Positions 9,477 to 16,306 of a stretch of DNA of 39,993 bases are shown here, one piece after another. The first letter of the stretch is position 1; each line of letters begins with the position of its first letter. The stretch is from NCBI GenBank assembly GCA_000252525.1, contig JH611156.1, positions 248,015 through 288,007 on the forward strand, written 5' to 3'. Origin of the DNA: SAR86 cluster bacterium SAR86A (GTDB taxonomy: Bacteria; Pseudomonadota; Gammaproteobacteria; Magnimaribacterales; D2472). Under the pieces are notes generated by a model. That model was given only the letters and a program-made list of their open reading frames with translations, made no database searches and was not told the DNA's origin. The translations under genes and the position numbers were made by a program.

Positions 9477-9853
9477 TGATTTTTGGTGTTGGTACAGACT
9501 TAGTTGAAATAAAAAGGATTCATGAAATGAAATCTTACGAATCTTTTGCAATAAAGATTCTAAGTGAAGAGGAATTATTTGTTTTTAATGAGCTATCAAA
9601 ACCTAAAAAAGTAAATTATTTATCAAAGCAATTTGCAGGCAAAGAGGCTTTTGCAAAAGCATTTGGTACTGGCATTAGAAAAGATTTAAATTTTAAAGCA
9701 ATTAAAATACTTAGAGATAACCTAGGTAAACCTTTTTTTGAGTTTGATTCCAATCTTCAAAAGGTAATTGATGATTTTGGAATTACTCGTTCACATGTTA
9801 GTCTTTCAGACGAGAGTGAATACGCTCTTGCATTTGTTATTTTAGAGAAATGA
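9476..9853 (+). CDS. acpS: Holo-[acyl-carrier-protein] synthase
   Basis: Transfers 4'-phosphopantetheine from CoA to the acyl carrier protein. The 125-residue length is typical. The two metal/CoA motifs are present: GVGTDLVEIKRI (Asp8) and FAGKEAFAKAFGTG (Glu near residue 58). The start overlaps the recO stop by one base and the end overlaps adk by four (ATGA), which indicates translational coupling. Confidence 0.96.
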   Translation: MIFGVGTDLVEIKRIHEMKSYESFAIKILSEEELFVFNELSKPKKVNYLSKQFAGKEAFAKAFGTGIRKDLNFKAIKILRDNLGKPFFEFDSNLQKVIDDFGITRSHVSLSDESEYALAFVILEK

Positions 9854-10494
9854 AAAATATAATTTTGTTAGGTCCTCCTGGAGCTGGAAAAGGCACACAA
9901 GCTGATCTTATTTGTGATTTATGTGATATTCCAAAGATAAGCACTGGAGACATGCTAAGGGAAGCTGTTGCTTCAGAAAGTGATCTTGGCCTAAAAGTTT
10001 CAAATATCCTTGATTCAGGTGGCCTTGTTTCTGATGAGATTATAGGGTCTTTGATAAAAGATCGACTAAATATGCCAGATTGTGAAAATGGATCGCTCTT
10101 TGATGGAGTTCCTAGAACAATTGGTCAGGCAGAGCAATTGGCTAACATGGGTATAGATTTTACTCATGTAATAGAGATTCACGTTGATGACCAAGACATA
10201 GTAAACAGGATGTCTGGAAGAAGAGTGCATCCTGGCTCAGGTAGAAATTATCACATTGAATTCAACCCTCCTGAAAATGAGGGTATTGATGATATTTCAG
10301 GAGAACCTTTAATTCAGCGAGAGGATGACAAGCCTGAAACTGTTTTAAAAAGATTAAATGTATATCATGAACAAACCAAACCACTAACTGATTTTTATAA
10401 AAACCTCGCAGATAAAGGAATTTTAATTTTTTATAAAGTAGATGGATCAGAAAGTGTTGAAACAGTATTTAAGAACATTTCAGATAATTTATAA
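9850..10494 (+). CDS. adk: Adenylate kinase
   Basis: Balances ATP, ADP and AMP. The 214 residues equal E. coli Adk. P-loop GPPGAGKGTQ at 8-17, AMP-binding region with STGDMLR (31-37), DGVPRT and the long LID segment (about 120-160, starting GRRVHPGSGRNYH) mark the long-LID gammaproteobacterial type without zinc cysteines. It overlaps acpS as ATGA and is followed with no gap by the tsaB-like gene. Confidence 0.98.
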   Translation: MKNIILLGPPGAGKGTQADLICDLCDIPKISTGDMLREAVASESDLGLKVSNILDSGGLVSDEIIGSLIKDRLNMPDCENGSLFDGVPRTIGQAEQLANMGIDFTHVIEIHVDDQDIVNRMSGRRVHPGSGRNYHIEFNPPENEGIDDISGEPLIQREDDKPETVLKRLNVYHEQTKPLTDFYKNLADKGILIFYKVDGSESVETVFKNISDNL

Positions 10495-10926
10495 ATGAAT
10501 ATTCTTGCATTCCAAAGTTCTGGTGATCAGACCTCAGTCAGTATCATGCTTGACGATGAGATAAATTCTTTTAATTACAAACACAATAGAAAAGATAGAC
10601 CTAACTGGAATATGTTTTTAGAAAACATTGGCTTAAATAATGCCTTCGCTCTTGAAGATGTTGATTTATTTGCATTTTCTAATTGTCAAAACTCTTATAC
10701 AGCAACAAGAAGCATTGCAAGTTACCTTAAAGGAGTCGCAGTCGCTTGTAAGAAACCTCTAATAGTTATTGAAGATGATAATTCTGTTTTTCTAGAATCA
10801 TCTGACGTTGCAAAACTTGCAAAAGATAAATTTGATAAAAACAATCAAGATGTAGCAAGATTTGATCCAAATTTTGCAAATCCAATTTACAAAACTGATA
10901 CAACCTACAAGAAAATAAATGAGTGA
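10495..10926 (+). CDS. tsaB: Shortened TsaB/YeaZ-like t6A partner protein
   Basis: TsaB is the non-catalytic partner of TsaD in making t6A at position 37 of ANN-decoding tRNAs. The N-terminal half matches: MNILAFQSSGDQTSVSIML corresponds to the TsaB opening (ILAIDTA...SVAL), and the stretch from about residue 54 to 90 matches its helix and strand after the G-x-G-S-F-T-G-x-R loop, here degenerate (CQNSYTATRS). The protein then stops at 143 residues, against about 231 in E. coli, though its end (NPIYKTDTTYKK) resembles the normal TsaB tail P-x-Y-hydrophobic. This suggests loss of the C-terminal lobe core. Located between adk and uppP; frame and overlap look intact, so it is not an obvious pseudogene. 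Confidence 0.75.
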   Translation: MNILAFQSSGDQTSVSIMLDDEINSFNYKHNRKDRPNWNMFLENIGLNNAFALEDVDLFAFSNCQNSYTATRSIASYLKGVAVACKKPLIVIEDDNSVFLESSDVAKLAKDKFDKNNQDVARFDPNFANPIYKTDTTYKKINE

Positions 10927-11704
10927 TTCTTTACTTAGTATTTTGCTTGGCATAATTCAGGGGCTTACAGAGTTTTTACCAATTTCTAGTTCAGCACATC
11001 TACTTTTTCCTAATTTAATTTTTGGCACAAATGATCTTGGTTTATCTTTTGATATTGCAGTGCATTTTGGAACACTTATAGCTGTGATTTTTTACTTCAA
11101 AGAAGATATATCTCTCATGCTTCAATCTCTTGCAACGAGAAATTCAACGTTTCCAAGAGAAAAAAAACTATTTGGCTTGTTAGTTGTTGCAACTATTCCA
11201 ATTGTTTTAGTTGGATTTGGAGTTTCAGATATTCTTGAACAAAGGTTATTTAATACCTTTACTATCGCATTGTCGAATATAGTATTTGCGATTTTATTGT
11301 TGCTAGTTTTTTTACAAAGAAAAGAAAATTTAAGATTAGTTGATTTAACTTTTAAGGCAGCTTTGATCATTGGAATATTTCAATGTTTTGCTCTGATTCC
11401 AGGTGCCTCAAGATCAGGTACAGCAATTACCGGAGCAATACTTATTGGATTAACACTGAAAGATTCTGCAAAATTTGCATTTCTTCTGAGCATACCAACT
11501 ATATTGGGAGCACTTGTGTTTCTTATTTCTGATATTAATGAAATAAGCTTAAATTATTCAACTATGATCATAGGATTTTTTACTTCTATGCTCTTCGCTT
11601 TTTTTACTATTAAATATTTTTTAGCTTTTGTAGATAAAATTGGGATGATACCTTTTGTAGTTTATAGACTAATTCTTGGTGTTGTTCTACTAGCGCTTTT
11701 GTAA
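10919..11704 (+). CDS. uppP: Undecaprenyl-diphosphate phosphatase
   Basis: Integral membrane enzyme (BacA/UppP) that recycles undecaprenyl pyrophosphate for peptidoglycan and polysaccharide synthesis. The 261-residue product shows the two family motifs: GIIQGLTEFLPISSSAHL (residues 12-29) and PGASRSGTAITGA (about 161-173), with around eight membrane segments. It overlaps the preceding gene by 8 bases and abuts rsmJ. Confidence 0.97.
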   Translation: MSDSLLSILLGIIQGLTEFLPISSSAHLLFPNLIFGTNDLGLSFDIAVHFGTLIAVIFYFKEDISLMLQSLATRNSTFPREKKLFGLLVVATIPIVLVGFGVSDILEQRLFNTFTIALSNIVFAILLLLVFLQRKENLRLVDLTFKAALIIGIFQCFALIPGASRSGTAITGAILIGLTLKDSAKFAFLLSIPTILGALVFLISDINEISLNYSTMIIGFFTSMLFAFFTIKYFLAFVDKIGMIPFVVYRLILGVVLLALL

Positions 11705-12430
11705 ATGCAAATTCATTTAGATCGATCACTAATTGATAAGAACATAAAATTTATTGCTCATGACTTAGGATTGAACATTAATCATCAAATTCCATCAGAG
11801 CCATACTTGAAATATGATGAAAAAGGACTTTCTTTCATAAAAGATCCAAATAATCCAAGAGAATACATTCATATTGATTATTTAAAAGGCAGAGCGGGTT
11901 GGAGATTAAATAGATCAAACCACGAGAGCAATCTTAAAAAAGCGCTTGGAAAAAATCAAAAGAAGCTGCATATTTTTGATGCTACAGGTGGTCTTTTATT
12001 AGATACAATGATCTTTTTATCTCTGGGGCATAAAGTCACTGCAATAGAGCAAAGTAAAATTCTTTTTTATTTAGTCAAAGATGCATTAAATAGAGCAGAG
12101 TCCAAATTATCATTTATCAAGAATTTAGACTTCAGATTTGGAAACTCTATTGATCTTTATAAAACTATTGAGAGACCAATTGATATTATTTATTTAGATC
12201 CTATGTATCCTATACTCAAAAAAAATCAGAAGAAATCCTTAGAAATAGAAACAATACGATTTTTATTAAAAGAAGAAAAAATTGAAGGGAATGATCAAGA
12301 TATGATCAAAAAATTCTTAGAATATGATCACAAAAAAATTATTCTTAAAAGGCCTTTAAAGTCTGAAATTTATAGTAATATTAATTATCAAGTAAAAGGG
12401 AAAACAACTCGTTTTGATATTTATTTATGA
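11705..12430 (+). CDS. rsmJ: 16S rRNA (guanine-1516-N2) methyltransferase
   Basis: SAM-dependent enzyme that methylates G1516 of 16S rRNA, a gammaproteobacterial family. The 241-residue product has GRAGWRLNRS, the SAM-binding region FDATGGLLLDTMIFLSLGHK (family form DATAGLGRDAFVLASLG, somewhat degenerate), and the diagnostic catalytic-loop motif YLDPMYP. It starts directly after uppP and overlaps the next gene as ATGA. Confidence 0.9.
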   Translation: MQIHLDRSLIDKNIKFIAHDLGLNINHQIPSEPYLKYDEKGLSFIKDPNNPREYIHIDYLKGRAGWRLNRSNHESNLKKALGKNQKKLHIFDATGGLLLDTMIFLSLGHKVTAIEQSKILFYLVKDALNRAESKLSFIKNLDFRFGNSIDLYKTIERPIDIIYLDPMYPILKKNQKKSLEIETIRFLLKEEKIEGNDQDMIKKFLEYDHKKIILKRPLKSEIYSNINYQVKGKTTRFDIYL

Positions 12431-13497
12431 TAAAAATAAAAGATGAATCTGTAATTTTATCTCTTGATTCTGGTCAGAAGTTTGATCTGCCTTTTTTGTG
12501 GCTAAGGGATAACTGTCAATGCGATGAGTGCAGAATTACTGAAACAGAAGAAAAGCAATTTTTACTCCATAAAGTACCAGTTGATATAACTCCCGATAAC
12601 GTTGAGATAATTGATGAAAAAATTCATATTTCTTGGCCAGACTCTCATCAATCAGTTATCGATATAGATAAGATTATCAATGCAGGTAATAAAAGATATC
12701 CTGAGCATGAGCCATGGCCTAAAAATTTTATTCCTAATAAATATGATTGGAGAGAATTTTTAGAGGATAAAAAGTATGCTGCTGATACTCTAAAAAATTT
12801 TGTTAAGCATGGTGTCATTATTTTGGATAATGCACCAACAGAACCGTATTCTCTTGAATTATTATCAAAAAGATTTGGCCCAATTCATGAGACGTTATTT
12901 GAAAGAATTCATAATGTTTCTGTTACAGGTCATGTTTATAATGTTGCGCATACCGCTAAAGCACTCCCTCCACATAACGACTTCGCGAGTTACAAATATC
13001 AACCTAGCGTTCAAGCTTTACATATGCTTGTAAACGAATGTGAGGGTGGGGAGTCAGTAATAGTTGATGGCTGGCAGCTTGTCGATGATCTAAGAAATGA
13101 TGAACCTGAATATTTCGACATATTATGTAATTTTAAGATTCCATTCAGAGAGTTTGATGAAAATAATGAAACTTATGCAGAGGCGCCATTAATACAGTGT
13201 GATAGTGAAGGTAAAGTGGAAAGCTTTCGTTTTTCAAATCAGTTAATGCAAATGATTGATCCAAACAAAAAAGATTTAAAAGAGTTTTATAAAGCATATC
13301 ATGAGGTTTCAAAAAGGATCTATGATGATAAATATCGAAGCATTTTTAGGTTAAATAGTGGAGAGGTCTTGATTGTGGCAAGTTTAAGAGTATTGCATGC
13401 TAGAGAGTCATTTATTCCTAGCGGTAAAAGACATCTTCAGGATGCTTATTTTGTATACGATAATGCTGCAAATAACATAGTACTACTTTCGAACTAA
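12427..13497 (+). CDS. Gamma-butyrobetaine dioxygenase-like Fe(II)/2-oxoglutarate oxygenase
   Basis: The N-terminal DUF971-type zinc domain has Cys30, Cys32, Cys35 and probably His48 (WLRDNCQCDEC), as in carnitine-synthesis BBOX enzymes. The C-terminal TauD-type domain has iron ligands His183 and Asp185 (PPHNDF) and distal His324 (RVLHARESF), with Arg326 likely to bind 2-oxoglutarate. The 356-residue length fits the BBOX family. Expected chemistry is oxygen- and 2-oxoglutarate-dependent hydroxylation of a quaternary amine such as gamma-butyrobetaine, but substrate cannot be fixed from sequence. It overlaps rsmJ by four bases, so it is embedded in a housekeeping run; no carnitine genes are nearby. 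Confidence 0.85.
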   Translation: MIKIKDESVILSLDSGQKFDLPFLWLRDNCQCDECRITETEEKQFLLHKVPVDITPDNVEIIDEKIHISWPDSHQSVIDIDKIINAGNKRYPEHEPWPKNFIPNKYDWREFLEDKKYAADTLKNFVKHGVIILDNAPTEPYSLELLSKRFGPIHETLFERIHNVSVTGHVYNVAHTAKALPPHNDFASYKYQPSVQALHMLVNECEGGESVIVDGWQLVDDLRNDEPEYFDILCNFKIPFREFDENNETYAEAPLIQCDSEGKVESFRFSNQLMQMIDPNKKDLKEFYKAYHEVSKRIYDDKYRSIFRLNSGEVLIVASLRVLHARESFIPSGKRHLQDAYFVYDNAANNIVLLSN

Positions 13498-13515
13498 TTA
13501 CTAAGGATAATAAAA

Positions 13516-13773
13516 ATTAAAATCTCTGACTCAGATAAATCTAGAATAATTGAAATGGCATGGGAAGACAGAACTCCATTTGATGCTATTGAAGCTCAAT
13601 TTGGAATTTCGCATGACGACGTAGTTAATCTTATGAGAAAAAATCTTAAAAAATCTAGTTTTAAGGTTTGGAGGGAAAGGGTAAGAGGTAGGAAAACAAA
13701 ACACTCAGAGCTTAGAAATTTTAAAGTAGGAAGGCATCAATCTTATGACCAACCAAAATATAGAAAACGATAA
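13516..13773 (+). CDS. DUF2805 / TIGR03643 family small protein, non-ATG start likely
   Basis: Conserved small protein of unknown function. The body EMAWEDRTPFDAIEAQFGIS...MRKNLKKSSFKVWR...RGRKTKH is diagnostic. The first ATG (13555) falls inside the conserved block, after S-R-I-I-E, and has no ribosome-binding site. In-frame sequence upstream encodes the expected extra residues (DSDKSRIIE), and an AAGGA at 13503-13507 lies 8 bases before an ATT at 13516, which I take as the likely start (85 residues). ATA codons at 13507 and 13510 are alternatives. The previous gene's stop is in the same frame. Its helix-turn-helix-like, basic C-terminus might bind nucleic acid; that is a guess. Confidence 0.75.
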   Translation: MKISDSDKSRIIEMAWEDRTPFDAIEAQFGISHDDVVNLMRKNLKKSSFKVWRERVRGRKTKHSELRNFKVGRHQSYDQPKYRKR

Positions 13774-14047
13774 GATTAAATTTGAAAACTTATTCAAATC
13801 TTTCTTTGCAGATTTACCGAACACAAGTATTTGTATTTCAAATAATAAAATAGTTATTCAAGAGGTGTCTGATGAAAACTCTGATCCAGCATCGGTAGAT
13901 CTTGAATTAAAAAATGAAAAATACATTGTTTATTTTTGGGATGGCTACTCTCTTGCTGAAACATATGAAGCCATCAATTATGATGATGCTCTCTCTAAAT
14001 ATAAAAAATTTGCAAAGAAATTAGCCAAAAATTTAAGAAAATACTAA
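13745..14047 (+). CDS. Small hypothetical protein (100 residues)
   Basis: I do not recognise this family. It is acidic and soluble in its first 80 residues (strand-rich, with IYFW-like YIVYFWDGYSLAETYEAINYDDAL) and ends in a very basic helix (KYKKFAKKLAKNLRKY). No signal peptide or membrane segment. The start overlaps the DUF2805 gene by 29 bases, so a slightly later start is possible but no other ATG is near. It is the last gene before a strong terminator and is probably translated as the end of the lepA-to-here run. Confidence 0.65.
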   Translation: MTNQNIENDKIKFENLFKSFFADLPNTSICISNNKIVIQEVSDENSDPASVDLELKNEKYIVYFWDGYSLAETYEAINYDDALSKYKKFAKKLAKNLRKY

Positions 14048-14048
14048 A

Positions 14049-14074
14049 AAAAATGCGGCATAAGCCGCATTTTT
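14049..14074. terminator. Bidirectional intrinsic terminator
   Basis: An 11-bp perfect stem (14049-14059 with 14064-14074, core ATGCGGC/GCCGCAT) with an ATAA loop and flanking A and T runs. It can end the leftward lipoprotein gene and the rightward lepA-region transcript, which converge here. Confidence 0.9.
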
Positions 14075-14094
14075 ATATTAAGAAAGTATGCAGT

Positions 14095-16008
14095 TTAGTA
14101 TCCGCTTCCTCCATCATCATTACCACCATCAGAAGATGCATAATGAGATTTCGGTTTAAACATTCTGTCATCTGTAGCTGACTCAGCTCCGTGATACCCC
14201 TGATCATCAGGCATGTAAAATGTTAATCCTGGATATTCATAGAATTCGTGAGTATGTTCTGAACCACCTTGAGAAGTTAAATAAACTTTATAGGTATGGC
14301 CTGATGCACCTTTGAAAGGTCCTTTTGATACTGTTCCTTTAACTTGCATAGCGCCAGTAGCATTTGTTACGTCAATTTTTGACATATCATAAGAGCTTAC
14401 TTTTACAATTTTTCCACTCTGATACATTCCACTGTGGAACTGACAATGAGGATAAAGTGTTTCTGGTGTGTCAGCAGTTACCGTTAAAGTCAATGTGCTT
14501 GCATTCCAGCCCTGTGAAGATCCTATGTCTGCACTATTGTCCATATCATTTACTTCTGTAGACAAAAGAAATGGATGATTAGATGTAACTGTGCTTGTTG
14601 GATCAAATTTGATTACGTCACCTTCTTTGACGTAAATAACAAGCTCTGTATCAGCCGCATTTATATTATCTACGTTGTAATTTGCACTTCCGTTATGTGT
14701 GAGTTTGTAGGTAGTGGTGACTAATTCAGACTCGTTGTCAGTTATAGTCCCACCATCCCATGAAGTATTCTCGTTAATCCATGTGATTGTATTAAAAGTT
14801 AATTTATCTATTTCTGCTGAGTCTGCAGTTCCTTCCATAACTTTTTTCATTAAGTCTTTAAGCTCGGTCATACCAGCTTTAGCAAAATGCGAATGGGATT
14901 TAGAGGAGTCATTTGCATTTATTTTTTGCATAAAAGCTGATATGCCAGCGGAGAGACTTACTAGTTGTTCACTAGAAGGGGAAAAATCATCACTACTGCT
15001 ACTGATAGCAGTTATAGCATTTTTTGTCCAAGTAGTATCACCAAGAGATGTTTCATCACCAGTTCGTGTAATGATTTGAGTTGCAATAGTACTCTCCACA
15101 TCACTTTCTGAACCTGAACCAAGTTCACTAATAATACTTTTCATTATTGCAATCTGCGTATTAACAACTGCAGCCTTATTGAGAGAAGTATTGCCAAGAT
15201 TTGAAAATGGATCATTAAATCTAATCATATAATCAGAATCCAAGCCAAGTTTTGTTTTGAATGTATCATAATCGGTACTACCGTCGTATGAATTCATTAT
15301 TGAACTAAGTGGTGTGACGACAAAGTTCTGATCTGTAACAGGTTGACCCAGAGAGAAACCAGAATTATCACCAAATTGAAGATTTGTAACAGGGTCAAAT
15401 CCACCTTCACCACGTAATACTCCAGTAGTCCCTGAGTCAACTGTTAGCGAGAATGTACCGTCTTGTGCTGTTGTTGTAGTAAAGCTTGCTCCACTACATG
15501 TACCAGCTGTAACTTCAATACAAACAGTAGCACTTTGAATAGGTCCCGCACCTAAATATGTTCCATCCATGCCTTCTGTTGTTACATCATCCGATGTGTC
15601 ATTTGTCACGGTAACTGTAAAATCTTTTGTAGCTGAAAGAGATCCATCGGATACTCTTGCAGTTATTGCATATATATTATTTGTGTCTGCATCAGTAGGA
15701 TTTTCATAATCTGGTGCAGTTTTAAATGTTACTACTCCAGAAGTAGAAACGTTAAACATAGCTCCATCAGCACCAGCAAGAGTATAAGTGAGACTGTCGT
15801 TATCTGGATCAGTAGCAGTTATAGTAAATGCGGAGGTTTGATTCTCCATTACTGAGAAACTAGTTGTTGTATTTGTTATTGATGGGGCTCCATTAGTCAT
15901 CCCATAGCCGCCGCCGTCGCTGTCGCCACCACCGCCGCCGCCGCCACCGCCGCATGATGCTACGATGAATAGGCTACATAAAAGAACTACCCTGTTTAAA
16001 GTATTCAT
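14095..16008 (-). CDS. Surface lipoprotein with cadherin-like and cupredoxin-like domains
   Basis: The 637-residue product has a lipoprotein signal ending VASC (Cys19) followed by nine glycines, so it should be lipid-anchored in the outer envelope. A cadherin-like repeat follows at about 40-140 (ITATDPDNDSLTYTL, then VTVTND). A helical middle has no family I can name. A cupredoxin-like domain at about 440-545 keeps a full type-1 copper set: His478 (NHPF), Cys522, His525 and Met528 in HCQFHSGM, spaced C-x2-H-x2-M as in amicyanin. The C-terminus is Gly/Asp rich. A strong ribosome-binding site (AAAGGAG) precedes the ATG. Likely role: surface redox, copper handling or adhesion; this is inferred. 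It is monocistronic, divergent from the next lipoprotein. Confidence 0.85.
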   Translation of the reverse strand: MNTLNRVVLLCSLFIVASCGGGGGGGGGDSDGGGYGMTNGAPSITNTTTSFSVMENQTSAFTITATDPDNDSLTYTLAGADGAMFNVSTSGVVTFKTAPDYENPTDADTNNIYAITARVSDGSLSATKDFTVTVTNDTSDDVTTEGMDGTYLGAGPIQSATVCIEVTAGTCSGASFTTTTAQDGTFSLTVDSGTTGVLRGEGGFDPVTNLQFGDNSGFSLGQPVTDQNFVVTPLSSIMNSYDGSTDYDTFKTKLGLDSDYMIRFNDPFSNLGNTSLNKAAVVNTQIAIMKSIISELGSGSESDVESTIATQIITRTGDETSLGDTTWTKNAITAISSSSDDFSPSSEQLVSLSAGISAFMQKINANDSSKSHSHFAKAGMTELKDLMKKVMEGTADSAEIDKLTFNTITWINENTSWDGGTITDNESELVTTTYKLTHNGSANYNVDNINAADTELVIYVKEGDVIKFDPTSTVTSNHPFLLSTEVNDMDNSADIGSSQGWNASTLTLTVTADTPETLYPHCQFHSGMYQSGKIVKVSSYDMSKIDVTNATGAMQVKGTVSKGPFKGASGHTYKVYLTSQGGSEHTHEFYEYPGLTFYMPDDQGYHGAESATDDRMFKPKSHYASSDGGNDDGGSGY

Positions 16009-16306
16009 ATTATCTCCTTTAAGTTCGCTGTCGGTGGGTCTAAAGTGTGTAAGAGTTAAATGTGCCCATTTAAATCAAGACTTTAGCAAAACGACTGATG
16101 TAGTGCATTAAACAAAAAAAGGATTTAAATAGTCAAATATTTGTAAATTGTTTAAATAACAATGTTTTTGAGATGATATTTTTGTAGTTTTGCTACAAAT
16201 AGTTGAATAATTGCTATTAAATGTTTTTTAAAAAAACATTATTACAAGTTTTTTTATACCTATTAAGTTTAAAAAACTATAATTTGCATATATTTAAAGC
16301 AAGCAT
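16009..16306. other. 298-base intergenic region between divergent lipoprotein genes
   Basis: Very AT-rich, no gene seen. It must hold promoters for both divergent genes. Two inverted repeats stand out: TTTGTAG/CTACAAA with a 5-base centre (16181-16199) and AATGTTTTTT/AAAAAACATT with a one-base centre (16220-16240). Either could be a protein-binding site or a small hairpin. No clear sigma-70 pair could be chosen among many AT-rich hexamers. Confidence 0.5.

Noticed and set aside
13495-13555. The dioxygenase and DUF2805 frames as one gene split by a stop
   Set aside because: Both match separate families at full length and there is a ribosome-binding site between them, so two genes in the same frame are more likely.
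15900-15955. GC-rich repeated triplets as a possible DNA repeat or regulatory tract
   Set aside because: They simply encode the glycine run after the lipobox of the gene on the minus strand.
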